A model generated the notes under the pieces. That model was not told the origin of the DNA, ran no database searches, and saw only the letters and a list, made by a program, of their open reading frames with translations. Shown piece after piece: positions 27,044-35,277 of a DNA stretch of 64,000 nucleotides (positions are counted from its first letter, which is position 1; every line of letters starts with the position of its first letter). Made by a program: the position numbers and the translations under genes. Source of the stretch: Oxalobacteraceae sp. CFBP 8761 (lineage in GTDB: Bacteria > Pseudomonadota > Gammaproteobacteria > Burkholderiales > Burkholderiaceae_D); contig JACYUE010000005.1 in NCBI GenBank assembly GCA_014841595.1, positions 186,001 through 250,000 of the forward strand, written 5' to 3'.

Positions 27044-27922
27044 TTACGCGAGCGCCTGGCGCACGCTGCCGTGCGCCGCTTCCAGCAGCGCTTGCGCCTG
27101 CTCGACACTGGTTTGTTTGGACAAGGCCACGATCGCGGTCTTGACGTGGAAGCCGCATTGTTCCAGCACCGCCTGCGCGGCCGCCTCGTCGGCGCCGGTG
27201 GCAAAGCTCGTCAGGCGGATTGCACGTCGTACCAGTTTGGCATTGGTGGCCTTCAAGTCTACCATCAGGTTGCCGTAAACCTTGTTCAAACGCACCATCA
27301 GGGCGCTGGAAAAGGTGTTCAGCGCGATCTTTTGCGAGGTGCCCGCTTTCAGGCGCGTGCTGCCCGAAATGACTTCGGCGCCCGTGTCGAGCGTGATGCC
27401 GATCTCGGCCTGCGTGGTCACCGGTGCGTCCGGGTTGTTGGCAAAGCCCACCGTCAGCGCGCCGGCAGCGCGCGCAGCGCGAAGCGCGCCCAGCACGTAC
27501 GGCGTGGCGCCCGACGCCGCCAGCGCCAGCACGACGTCGTTCGGGCCCACGTTCACACCCTGGATATCTGCTGCGCCCTGCTCCAGATCGTCTTCGGCGC
27601 CTTCGACCGCAGCGAACATTGCGCCGTGGCCGCCGGCCAGCAGCGCCACCGCGCGTTCGGCGGGCCAGGAAAAGGTCGGGTACAGCTCGACGCTGTCGAG
27701 CACGCCGAGGCGGCCCGAGGTGCCGGCGCCGACATAGACCAGGCGCCCGCCCGCTTCCATGCGCGGCACTGCGGCTGCCACGGCGGCGGCGATGCGCGGC
27801 CCGGCCTTGCGTACGGCGTCCACCGCATGGAACTGGTCATCAACGAGGGCATTGACCAGTTCCGTCGTCGGGTACTGGTCGAGCGCGGTGTGCGCCAGGG
27901 AAGGGGTTTCGGTATTGAGCAT
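27044..27922 (-). CDS. murQ: N-acetylmuramic acid 6-phosphate etherase
   Basis: 292 residues with a SIS domain. The sugar-phosphate site VYVGAGTSGRLGVLDSVELYPTF is nearly identical to known MurQ proteins, and the GANDVV-like GPNDVVLALAASGATPYV and STRLKAGTSQKIALN blocks follow. MurQ removes D-lactate from MurNAc-6-phosphate to give GlcNAc-6-phosphate. It is the first gene of the minus-strand operon running to ddpX, with its own promoter just upstream and gntR behind that. Confidence 0.95.
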   Translation of the reverse strand: MLNTETPSLAHTALDQYPTTELVNALVDDQFHAVDAVRKAGPRIAAAVAAAVPRMEAGGRLVYVGAGTSGRLGVLDSVELYPTFSWPAERAVALLAGGHGAMFAAVEGAEDDLEQGAADIQGVNVGPNDVVLALAASGATPYVLGALRAARAAGALTVGFANNPDAPVTTQAEIGITLDTGAEVISGSTRLKAGTSQKIALNTFSSALMVRLNKVYGNLMVDLKATNAKLVRRAIRLTSFATGADEAAAQAVLEQCGFHVKTAIVALSKQTSVEQAQALLEAAHGSVRQALA

Positions 27923-27945
27923 CGCTGTCTCGCACCTGCACAGTT

Positions 27946-27977
27946 TGGTTAAAACCAGTGTAATACCACTTTGACAA
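27946..27977 (-). promoter_or_regulatory. murQ operon promoter with candidate GntR sites
   Basis: On the minus strand, TTGTCA (27972-27977) and TTTTAA (27949-27954) are 17 bases apart. TGGTTAAAACCA (27946-27957) pairs TGGTT with AACCA over the -10 box. AAGTGGTAT (27963-27971) lies in the spacer and recurs upstream of gntR. TGGT/ACCA halves are typical of HutC-type GntR operators; binding is inferred. Confidence 0.6.
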
Positions 27978-28025
27978 GCGCTTCCATGAAAGGATCGGGC
28001 GCCGTCATGCCGCCAGGTTATGCGT

Positions 28026-28766
28026 TCAGGCTTGCCGGCGCAGCTCGGCCACGAAATCGTAATGGTCGCTGCGGCAGTAGGAATGGGTCAGTTCAACCGG
28101 TTGGCCCGATTCGAGATACCCCACGCGAGTGATGAACAGCACCGCGCGGCCTTCGGGCACCTCGAGCCGCGTGGCCAGTTCCAGGTCGGCATTCATCGCG
28201 CGGATGTGCTGCAGCGCGCGCACCGGCAGGTGGCCCGACTTGGACAGGTGCGCATACAGCGACGCTGCTACCAGCTCGGGGCGCGGCAGCACGGCGGCCG
28301 GAATCACGCTTACTTCATAGGCCATGACGATGTCGTCGGCAAAGCGCAGGCGCTCGAGGCGGGCGATGCGCGCACCGGGCGACAGGCCGAGCGAGAGCTG
28401 TTCGTCGGCGTCGGCCAGCATCGTGTCCCGCCGCAGCCATTGCGAGCGTGGCGTATAGCCGCGCTGCTGCAGTTGCTCGGAAAAGCTCGACAGCGTCGAC
28501 AGCGGCTGCTCGATGCGCGGCGCAATGTAGTTGCCCGAACCGCGCCGGCGCACCACCAGGCCCTGGTCGACCAGCTGGTCGATCGCCTTGCGCGCAGTGA
28601 CGCGCGAGACGTCGAGCTGCTCGGACAGCATGCGCTCGGACGGCAGCGCCTGATCGGCCTGATAACGGCCATCGCGCACGTCCTGCGCCAGCTTGCGCGC
28701 AAGCTGCTTGTAGAGCGGCGAATTGTCGTCGTGGTCGACCTGGAATCCGGGGCTGGGGCTGTTCAT
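28026..28766 (-). CDS. GntR/HutC-family regulator (NagR/YvoA-like)
   Basis: 246 residues from ATG 28766. The winged helix is at residues 10-75 (SPLYKQLARKLAQDVRDGRY, LPSERMLSEQLDVSRVTARKAIDQL), and the UTRA effector domain follows (IARLERLRFADD, GRAVLFITRVGYLESGQPVELTHSYCRSDHYDF). Closely related regulators sense GlcNAc-6-phosphate or GlcN-6-phosphate, and MurQ makes GlcNAc-6-phosphate. It lies 103 bases upstream of murQ and is divergent from the serine hydrolase gene, so it could control both directions. Confidence 0.88.
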   Translation of the reverse strand: MNSPSPGFQVDHDDNSPLYKQLARKLAQDVRDGRYQADQALPSERMLSEQLDVSRVTARKAIDQLVDQGLVVRRRGSGNYIAPRIEQPLSTLSSFSEQLQQRGYTPRSQWLRRDTMLADADEQLSLGLSPGARIARLERLRFADDIVMAYEVSVIPAAVLPRPELVAASLYAHLSKSGHLPVRALQHIRAMNADLELATRLEVPEGRAVLFITRVGYLESGQPVELTHSYCRSDHYDFVAELRRQA

Positions 28767-28803
28767 GGCGTCGTGGCGAAGGGGGCTGGCATACGATCGA
28801 AGC

Positions 28804-28812
28804 ATACCACTT
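28804..28812 (-). promoter_or_regulatory. second AAGTGGTAT motif, between gntR and the serine hydrolase gene
   Basis: The 9-base motif AAGTGGTAT, minus strand, is identical to the one in the murQ promoter. It is flanked upstream by a related TATTGGTC (about 28813-28824). It lies in the divergent gap between gntR (ends 28766) and the gene starting at 28925, where a repressor could control both. Confidence 0.45.
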
Positions 28813-28924
28813 GCGACCAATACAAAACGGTTATGCCCTGCGCACGGGTATTCATTGGTCAAGGGTTTCGCGCAGTCCGTATGCTGGACCGATAGTCACA
28901 ATCACGCAACGCCAAGGGACGAAC

Positions 28925-30262
28925 ATGAATCACGGCAGGCGCACCCTCCTCGGCATGGCCATGCTGGGGACGATGGGACCATTATTTGCAGCGATGCCGG
29001 CCGGCGGTGGCGCGGCGGGCACGGGCGGCGCCCTGCAGCGCCAGCTCGACGCCGAACTGGCGGCCATCGCCGACGATCCGGCCTGCCCGCTGGCCAGCCT
29101 GTCGGTGCTGGCACTGCGCGCCGGACAGCCGGTGTACGAAGGCGCGTTCGGGCGGCGCACGATCGGCAACGGCCTGTTCCCCGACCGCCCGGCCACGCCA
29201 GCGACGCTGTACCGGATCGCCTCGATCTCGAAACTCGTCACCACGCTCGGGCTGATGCGGCTGCTGGAAACCGGCCGCGTCGACCTGGACGCCGACGTCT
29301 CGGGCTACCTCGGCTTCACGCTGCGTAATCCCCATTTTCCGACCCAGGCCATCACGCTGCGACAGCTGCTCGTGCACACGTCGTCGCTGCGCGACGATGC
29401 CGGCTACTTCTGGCCGGCCACGACCGCGCTGAAGGCCGTCGTCACGCCGGCGGCGCAGCCGATGTGGTCAAGCCTGGCCGGACCGGGCGCTTATTACACC
29501 TACTGCAACCTGGGGTTCGGCATCATCGGCACGATCATGGAGCGCGTCACCGGCGAACGGTTCGACCTGCTGATGACGCGCCTGGTGCTGCAGCCACTCG
29601 GACTGCAGGCCGGCTACAACCCGGCCGGATTGCCAAAGGCCGCGCAGGACAATATCGCGACCATCTACCGCAAGCGTGCCGTCGACAGCGAGGTCTGGGC
29701 GCCAAACGGGCCGTGGATCGCCCAGGTCGACGATGTCGGCGCGCGGCCACCGGCGCCGCCCCCTGGCCTGGATGGCTACGTCCCGGGTACCAACGCGACG
29801 CCCTTCAGCCCGACCGGCGGCTTGCGCATCGCCGCGCGCGACCTGGGCGTCATCATGCGCATGCTGATGGCCGGCGGCGTGCATGACAGCGCGCGCTTGC
29901 TGCAAGGCGCAACGCTCGAGCGCATGTTCGCGCGCCACTGGTCGTACGACGGCGTGGGCGGCAACGGCAATCCGCTGGGCAGCATCCTCAGTCCGCGCGG
30001 ATTCGGCAACGCCCACTATCCGGACCGCCCCGGCCTGCGGCTGGCGCCCGGCTTCGATGCGGTGGGCCACCTGGGCGACGCCTACGGGCTGCGCTCCGTG
30101 TTCGCCATGGACCGCGCACGGGGCCATGGCGTGGTCGTGCTGGCCGGCGGCACGGGAACCGACCCGGTCGCCACGCCGGGCCGCGAGACGGCACTGGCGC
30201 GTTATGAAGAGCGCATCGTGGCCGCCTTGCACCGCCGCGCGATCCTCGGCCTGGCCGATTGA
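28925..30262 (+). CDS. penicillin-binding-protein-like serine hydrolase (class C beta-lactamase fold)
   Basis: 445 residues with an N-terminal secretion signal. The catalytic motifs are SxxK at Ser100-Lys103 (SISK), YxN in YYTYCNLGFG, and HLG in FDAVGHLGDAYG, which replaces KTG as in esterases and D-aminopeptidases of this fold. It acts outside the cytoplasm. Between gntR and a D-amino acid dehydrogenase gene, a role on D-Ala-containing peptides is plausible. A true beta-lactamase is not indicated, since HLG and the length point to the EstB/D-aminopeptidase group. ATG 28925 chosen; an open frame upstream has no signal. Confidence 0.82.
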   Translation: MNHGRRTLLGMAMLGTMGPLFAAMPAGGGAAGTGGALQRQLDAELAAIADDPACPLASLSVLALRAGQPVYEGAFGRRTIGNGLFPDRPATPATLYRIASISKLVTTLGLMRLLETGRVDLDADVSGYLGFTLRNPHFPTQAITLRQLLVHTSSLRDDAGYFWPATTALKAVVTPAAQPMWSSLAGPGAYYTYCNLGFGIIGTIMERVTGERFDLLMTRLVLQPLGLQAGYNPAGLPKAAQDNIATIYRKRAVDSEVWAPNGPWIAQVDDVGARPPAPPPGLDGYVPGTNATPFSPTGGLRIAARDLGVIMRMLMAGGVHDSARLLQGATLERMFARHWSYDGVGGNGNPLGSILSPRGFGNAHYPDRPGLRLAPGFDAVGHLGDAYGLRSVFAMDRARGHGVVVLAGGTGTDPVATPGRETALARYEERIVAALHRRAILGLAD

Positions 30263-30377
30263 CCGGCATGCGGGCGCGTACATATATCCCGGTTATGAGC
30301 GCGCGCGCTAGATTCATTGGCAGTGCGTGCCGGCTGCGCCTAAGCTCCCTGTCCCCACCCGAAAAAAAGAGTCTGGC

Positions 30378-31613
30378 ATGCAGCACATAATCGTCATCGG
30401 CGGCGGCGTCGTCGGCCTGGCCTCCGCCTGGTGGCTGCTGGAAGCAGGGCACGAGGTCACGCTGCTCGAGCGCGCGCCGGACGTGGGCAGTGGCGCCAGC
30501 TACGGCAATGGCGGACAGCTCAGCTACCGGTACGTGGCGCCGCTGGCCGACGCCGGCATCCCGCTCAAGGCCTTCAAATGGCTGTTTCAGGCCGACGGCC
30601 CGCTGCGCTTCCGGCCGGAAGCCGACCTGCGCCAGTACCGCTGGCTGGCCAGCTTTCTGGCCCACTGCCGCGCCGACGTCAACCGCCGCACCACGGCCAA
30701 GCTGCTCGAGCTGGGCGAGCTATCGCGCCGGGCGATGGCCTCGCTCTCGCTGGTCGTGCCGCCCGAACGCTTCGGCTGGCGCGACGCTGGCAAACTGGTG
30801 GTGTTTCGCACGCGCGCCGCGTTCGATGTCGCCGCATCCAAACCGGGCGCCGGCCAGATCTGGTCGCCCGAAGAATGCACGGCGCACGAACCCGCGCTGG
30901 GCGCGGCCCAGCACCTGCTGGCCGGCGGCATCTACAACCCGGGCGAAGCGGTGGCCGACTGCCACGCCTTCTGCGTGGCGCTGGCCGAGCGGCTGGGCGA
31001 GCATCCGCGCTTTCGCGGGGTCGTCAACAGCACCGCGCTGGGACTGCGTGCAGAGCGGGGCCGCATCACCGGCATCGACACCGTTGGTGGCCTGGTCACG
31101 GCCGACGCGTATGTGCTGGCCGCCGGCATCCAGAGCCGCACGCTGGCCGACACGGTGGGCATCTACCTGCCGCTGTACCCGCTCAAGGGCTACAGCCTGA
31201 GCGCCCCGATCCGCCAGGACGACATCGCGCCGGAGATCAGCGTGACCGACTTCGAGCGCAAGGTGCTGTATGCGCGCATCGGCGACCGCTTAAGGGTGGC
31301 GGCAATGGTCGACATGGTGGGCGAGGATGTCTCGCTCGATGCCAAACGCGTCGCGGGCCTGACGCGCCTGGTGCGCGAGACGATGCCGCGCGCGGCCGAT
31401 TATTCGCAGGTGTCGGAGTGGGCCGGATTGCGGCCAGCGACGCCGGGCAGCGCGCCGATCATCGGGGCCACGCGCTACGACAATCTGTGGCTCAACGTCG
31501 GACACGGGCCGCTGGGCTTCACGTTTGCCTGCGGCAGCGCGGCCGTGCTGGCGGATCTGGTGCAGGGGAAGGCGCCGCCATTTGCGCTTGATGGCTTGAC
31601 GCTGCGCCGCTAG
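30378..31613 (+). CDS. dadA: D-amino acid dehydrogenase (DadA family)
   Basis: 411 residues. The FAD-binding loop IVIGGGVVGLASAWWLLEAGHEVTLLER is at the N-terminus, followed by the DadA signature SGASYGNGGQLSY. The C-terminal GLRPATPGSAPIIGATRYDNLWLNVGHGPLGFT matches the family. DadA oxidises D-Ala to pyruvate and ammonia at the inner membrane, feeding electrons to the respiratory chain. This is a logical end point for D-Ala released by the DD-, LD- and dipeptidases in the same region. No alanine racemase gene follows. The stop codon overlaps the operator of the next gene pair. Confidence 0.9.
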   Translation: MQHIIVIGGGVVGLASAWWLLEAGHEVTLLERAPDVGSGASYGNGGQLSYRYVAPLADAGIPLKAFKWLFQADGPLRFRPEADLRQYRWLASFLAHCRADVNRRTTAKLLELGELSRRAMASLSLVVPPERFGWRDAGKLVVFRTRAAFDVAASKPGAGQIWSPEECTAHEPALGAAQHLLAGGIYNPGEAVADCHAFCVALAERLGEHPRFRGVVNSTALGLRAERGRITGIDTVGGLVTADAYVLAAGIQSRTLADTVGIYLPLYPLKGYSLSAPIRQDDIAPEISVTDFERKVLYARIGDRLRVAAMVDMVGEDVSLDAKRVAGLTRLVRETMPRAADYSQVSEWAGLRPATPGSAPIIGATRYDNLWLNVGHGPLGFTFACGSAAVLADLVQGKAPPFALDGLTLRR

Positions 31614-31654
31614 TACTATATTTAGTACGCAATTTAGACCTGTAGTGCTATGAT
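31613..31654 (+). promoter_or_regulatory. toxin-antitoxin promoter and palindromic operator
   Basis: GTACTA (31613-31618) and TAGTAC (31623-31628) form a perfect inverted repeat around TATT, starting in the dadA stop codon. A -10-like TATGAT is at 31649-31654, but no good -35 is seen. Such palindromes are where Phd/YefM-type antitoxins usually bind their own promoters. Confidence 0.55.
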
Positions 31655-31678
31655 CAGCGATCGACCAGCGGAGGCACC

Positions 31679-31954
31679 ATGAACTTTTCCAATATCCAAC
31701 CCATCAGTTATTTGAAAACGAATACCAGCGATGTGGTCAAGTTGGTTCAGGAAACCCATGATCCCGTGGCCATTACTGTCAATGGCCGGGTGCAGGCAAT
31801 CGTCCAGGATCCGGTGAGCTATCAGAAGACGCAGGATCAATTGACGATGCTACGGCTGCTTGCCCATGGCAGGAAGCAAATTGAAGACGGCAAGGTTACC
31901 GGTCATGATGATTTTTTTGCGCAACTGGATGCACAAGACAACGCGCCCGAATAG
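31679..31954 (+). CDS. type II antitoxin, Phd/YefM family
   Basis: 91 residues. The N-terminal DNA-binding part (MNFSNIQPISYLKTNTSDVVKLVQETHDPVAITVNGR) is typical of Phd/YefM antitoxins, and the acidic C-terminus would wrap the toxin. GGAGG stands 4 bases before ATG 31679. The toxin gene begins 3 bases after the stop. Codon use is visibly less GC-rich than in the surroundings, which suggests acquisition by transfer. Confidence 0.9.
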   Translation: MNFSNIQPISYLKTNTSDVVKLVQETHDPVAITVNGRVQAIVQDPVSYQKTQDQLTMLRLLAHGRKQIEDGKVTGHDDFFAQLDAQDNAPE

Positions 31955-31957
31955 ATC

Positions 31958-32281
31958 ATGAAGATCATCTGGACCGAATCTGCCCAGGACGACCTGCTCA
32001 CGATCCGCCAATACCTGAAGCAGTCCGAATCACCGGACTACGCCAGAAAGGTGACGCAGCAAATCCGCGATGAAGTGGCATCCCTGATGCCATGGCACAA
32101 TAAAGGGACGCTCGTAGGCGAGCTGGAAGAGCTCAACCTCCCCCGGTACCGTCAGCTTCTGGCCGGTCAACACCGCATCATTGTTGAGCGTGGCGATCGT
32201 GAATGCTTTTATATTTATATCGTTTGCCATACGAGCCGCGATCTGGCAGCACTGTTACGTCGACGAATCCTGTCGAGTTAG
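31958..32281 (+). CDS. type II toxin, ParE/RelE family
   Basis: 107 residues with the RelE/ParE fold: IIWTESAQDDLLTIRQYL helix at the N-terminus, then LPRYRQLLAGQHRIIVERGDRECFYIYIVCHTSRDLAALLRRRIL with the basic C-terminal strand. I cannot decide between gyrase inhibition (ParE) and mRNA cleavage (RelE) from sequence. Complete and without frameshifts, so probably active. Confidence 0.88.
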   Translation: MKIIWTESAQDDLLTIRQYLKQSESPDYARKVTQQIRDEVASLMPWHNKGTLVGELEELNLPRYRQLLAGQHRIIVERGDRECFYIYIVCHTSRDLAALLRRRILSS

Positions 32282-32354
32282 CCGGCTGGTCTGGCGAGGG
32301 CTTCGCGAAGCACCCATCTGACCATCGTTGGTGAAATCGCGGATAATTGCCGCC

Positions 32355-32813
32355 ATGCCTCCCCGCCCCACCTCCCCCTGCCCCTGCGGCGGCCCCTCGT
32401 TCGACAGCTGCTGCGGCCCGTTCCTGGCCGGCGTGTCCCTGCCGCCCACGGCCGAACAGTTGATGCGCTCGCGCTATACCGCCTTCACGCTGGGCGACGA
32501 GGCGTACCTGCGCACCACCTGGCACCCCAGCACCCGGCCGCAGGAACCGATCGTCGACAACGAGCCCGTCCGCTGGCTAGGCCTGGAGATAAAAACTGCT
32601 TTACGTTTACGTCAACGTAAAGCAGAATTGCCGGACGTTCCAGGCGACCAGGACCACCCGCGCGACGAAGACCACGTCGAATTCGTCGCCCGCTTCAAGG
32701 TGGGCGCGCGCGCGCACCGTCTCCATGAGCGCAGCCGCTTCGTGCGCGAAGCCGGCCCCGATGGCGCGCCACGCTGGTTTTACCTGGACGGCAGTTTCCC
32801 CGACAAGAAGTAA
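32355..32813 (+). CDS. YchJ-family (UPF0225, SEC-C motif) protein
   Basis: 152 residues. The N-terminus CPCGGPSFDSCCGPFL is the SEC-C-type cysteine motif, followed by TAEQLMRSRYTAFTLGD and TTWHPSTRP, which define the UPF0225 group. A charged linker (ALRLRQRKAELPDVPGDQDH, about residues 81-100) interrupts the normal WLGLEI...VEFVARFK join, and its DNA contains the LiuR palindrome and promoter for liuB. The protein's function is unknown; the family is small and widespread. It starts 73 bases after the toxin gene. Confidence 0.85.
   Translation: MPPRPTSPCPCGGPSFDSCCGPFLAGVSLPPTAEQLMRSRYTAFTLGDEAYLRTTWHPSTRPQEPIVDNEPVRWLGLEIKTALRLRQRKAELPDVPGDQDHPRDEDHVEFVARFKVGARAHRLHERSRFVREAGPDGAPRWFYLDGSFPDKK
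32596..32628 (+). promoter_or_regulatory. LiuR operator and liuB promoter inside the ychJ-like gene
   Basis: CTGCTTTACGTT (32596-32607) and AACGTAAAGCAG (32614-32625) are a perfect 12-bp inverted repeat with a 6-base spacer. The core TTTACGTCAACGTAAA (32606-32621) matches the liuA operator. TTTACG (32600-32605) and CAGAAT (32623-32628) are 17 bases apart, repeating the liuA layout. The liuB start is about 230 bases downstream. Confidence 0.75.
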
Positions 32814-32858
32814 AGCGCTGCCAGACACCCAGGGCGGCGACAGACCAGAGGACGGCAC

Positions 32859-34466
32859 ATGCCCCAGATCGAAAGCAAACTGAACCCGCGCAGCGAGGAT
32901 TTCAAGGCCAATGCCACCGCCATGCAGGCCGTGGTGGACGACTTGCGCGCGCGCGTGGCGCAACTGGCGCAAGGCGGCGGCGCCGAAGCCAGTGCGCGTC
33001 ACCTCGCGCGCGGCAAGCTGCTGCCGCGCGAGCGTGTCGAACATCTGCTCGATCCGGGTACGCCCTTCCTCGAATTTTCGCAACTGGCCGCGTATGAGAT
33101 GTATGACGGCGCCGCGCCCAGCGCCGGCATCATCACCGGCATCGGCCGGGTAAGCGGCCACGAATGCGTGATCGTCTGCAATGACGCCACCGTCAAGGGC
33201 GGCACCTATTACCCGATGACGGTCAAGAAGCACCTGCGCGCGCAGGAGATCGCCGAGCAGAACAACCTCCCCTGCATCTATCTGGTCGACTCGGGCGGCG
33301 CCAATCTGCCGAACCAGGACGACGTGTTCCCCGACCGCGACCACTTCGGCCGCATCTTCTACAACCAGGCGAATCTGTCGGCCAAGGGTGTGCCGCAGAT
33401 CGCCGTCGTGATGGGCTCGTGCACCGCCGGCGGCGCCTACGTGCCCGCGATGAGCGACGAGTCGATCATCGTCAAGGACCAGGGCACGATTTTCCTCGGC
33501 GGCCCGCCGCTGGTGAAAGCGGCGACCGGTGAAGTCGTCAGCGCCGAAGACCTGGGCGGCGGCGACGTGCACACACGCCTGTCGGGCGTGGCCGACCATC
33601 TGGCGCAGAACGATCCGCATGCGCTGTCGCTGGCGCGCACGATCGTGTCGAATCTGAACCGCGTCAAGCCGCAGCAGGGCGAACGGCGCGCAAGCGTCGA
33701 GCCGCACTATCCGGCGTCGGAACTGTACGGCGTCATCCCGGTCGATACGCGCAAGCCGTTCGACGTGCGCGAAGTGATCGCGCGCGTGGTCGACGGCAGC
33801 GTGTTCGACGAATTCAAGGCGCGCTACGGCACGACGCTCGTGTGCGGCTTCGCCCACATCTTCGGCATGAAGGTCGGCATCATCGCCAACAACGGCATCC
33901 TGTTTTCCGAGTCAGCGTTGAAGGGCGCGCACTTCATCGAGCTGTGCTGCCAGCGCAAGATTCCGCTCGTGTTCTTGCAGAACATCACCGGCTTCATGGT
34001 CGGGCGCAAATACGAGAACGAGGGCATCGCGCGCAATGGCGCCAAGATGGTCACCGCCGTGGCCACCGCTGCCGTGCCGAAGTTCACCGTCATCATCGGC
34101 GGCTCGTTCGGCGCCGGCAACTACGGCATGTGCGGCCGCGCGTTTTCGCCACGCTTCCTGTGGATGTGGCCCAATGCGCGCATCTCGGTGATGGGCGGCG
34201 ACCAGGCCGCATCGGTGCTGGCCACCGTCAAGCGCGACGGCATCGAAGGCCGCGGGGGCCAGTGGTCGCCGGAAGAAGAAGCCGCGTTCAAGCAGCCGAT
34301 CCGCGACCAGTACGAGCACCAGGGCCACCCGTATTACGCGTCGGCGCGCCTGTGGGACGACGGCGTGATCGACCCGGCCGACACCCGCACGGTGCTGGGC
34401 CTGGGCTTGTCCGCCGCCATGAACCAGCCGATCGGCGACACGACGTTCGGCGTGTTCCGCATGTAA
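32859..34466 (+). CDS. liuB: methylcrotonyl-CoA carboxylase, carboxyltransferase (beta) subunit
   Basis: 535 residues, the normal length. Carboxyltransferase motifs are [13 protein letters not shown] [44 protein letters not shown] and the acyl-CoA oxyanion loops [16 protein letters not shown] and [20 protein letters not shown]. With LiuD it converts 3-methylcrotonyl-CoA, the LiuA product, to 3-methylglutaconyl-CoA. It heads a nine-gene operon and is preceded by a LiuR-type operator inside the ychJ-like gene. Confidence 0.95.
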   Translation: MPQIESKLNPRSEDFKANATAMQAVVDDLRARVAQLAQGGGAEASARHLARGKLLPRERVEHLLDPGTPFLEFSQLAAYEMYDGAAPSAGIITGIGRVSGHECVIVCNDATVKGGTYYPMTVKKHLRAQEIAEQNNLPCIYLVDSGGANLPNQDDVFPDRDHFGRIFYNQANLSAKGVPQIAVVMGSCTAGGAYVPAMSDESIIVKDQGTIFLGGPPLVKAATGEVVSAEDLGGGDVHTRLSGVADHLAQNDPHALSLARTIVSNLNRVKPQQGERRASVEPHYPASELYGVIPVDTRKPFDVREVIARVVDGSVFDEFKARYGTTLVCGFAHIFGMKVGIIANNGILFSESALKGAHFIELCCQRKIPLVFLQNITGFMVGRKYENEGIARNGAKMVTAVATAAVPKFTVIIGGSFGAGNYGMCGRAFSPRFLWMWPNARISVMGGDQAASVLATVKRDGIEGRGGQWSPEEEAAFKQPIRDQYEHQGHPYYASARLWDDGVIDPADTRTVLGLGLSAAMNQPIGDTTFGVFRM

Positions 34467-34476
34467 GGGGATGACC

Positions 34477-35262
34477 ATGACCTATGACACCCTGCTTGTG
34501 ACCGTCGCCGACAAGGTCGCCACCGTCACGCTGAACCGCCCCGACCTGCGCAACGCCTTCAACGAAGGGGCAATTGCCGAACTGGCGCGCGTGTTCGATG
34601 AACTCGGCCGCAACGACGCCGTGCGCGCGATCGTGCTGGCCGCCAACGGCCCGTCGTTCTGCGCCGGTGCGGACCTGAACTGGATGAAAAAGATGGCCGG
34701 CTACTCGCATGACGAGAACGAGGCCGATGCGATGCGCCTGGCCGACATGCTGCGCACGATCTACCTGTGCCCCAAGCCGGTGGTCGCGCGCGTGCAGGGC
34801 GATTGCTACGCCGGCGGCATGGGCCTGGTGGCGGCCTGCGACATCGTCGTCGCGAGCGAGACGGCCGGTTTTTGCCTGTCCGAAGTGAAGCTCGGGCTGA
34901 TTCCGGCTACCATCTCGCCTTACGTGATCAAGGCGATGGGTGAACAGGCGGCGCGCCGCTACTTCTTGACGGCCGAGCGCTTCGACGCAGCCGAGGCGCA
35001 GCGCATCGGTGTTGCGCATGCCGTCGTGGCGCCGGAAGCGCTCGACACCACCATCGCCGGGATCGTCAAGGCGCTGGTGAACAACAGCCCGCACGCCGTC
35101 CGGCAGGCCAAGACGCTGGTGCGCGAGATCGTCGGCCAGCCGGTCGACGACGCGCTGCTGCGTGACACGGCGAGCCGCATCGCCGCGATCCGCGCATCGA
35201 CCGAAGGCCGCGAAGGCGTGGCCTCGTTCCTTGAAAAGCGCAAGCCCGCATGGATTAACTAG
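34477..35262 (+). CDS. liuC: 3-methylglutaconyl-CoA hydratase (enoyl-CoA hydratase family)
   Basis: 261 residues of the crotonase fold. The oxyanion hole segments are FCAGADLNWMKKMAGY and GDCYAGGMGLVAACDIVVAS, followed by the catalytic-loop LSEVKLGLIPATISPYV. Position between the carboxylase subunits gives the specific name. ATG 34477 has AGGGG at a proper 6-base distance; ATG 34471 directly touches that site. It starts 10 bases after liuB. Confidence 0.92.
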   Translation: MTYDTLLVTVADKVATVTLNRPDLRNAFNEGAIAELARVFDELGRNDAVRAIVLAANGPSFCAGADLNWMKKMAGYSHDENEADAMRLADMLRTIYLCPKPVVARVQGDCYAGGMGLVAACDIVVASETAGFCLSEVKLGLIPATISPYVIKAMGEQAARRYFLTAERFDAAEAQRIGVAHAVVAPEALDTTIAGIVKALVNNSPHAVRQAKTLVREIVGQPVDDALLRDTASRIAAIRASTEGREGVASFLEKRKPAWIN

Positions 35263-35277
35263 TATTGGAACTTTATC

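Noticed and set aside
28925..30262. Beta-lactam resistance gene
   Set aside because: The third motif is HLG rather than KTG, and the context is D-amino acid metabolism; the fold is shared with esterases and peptidases.
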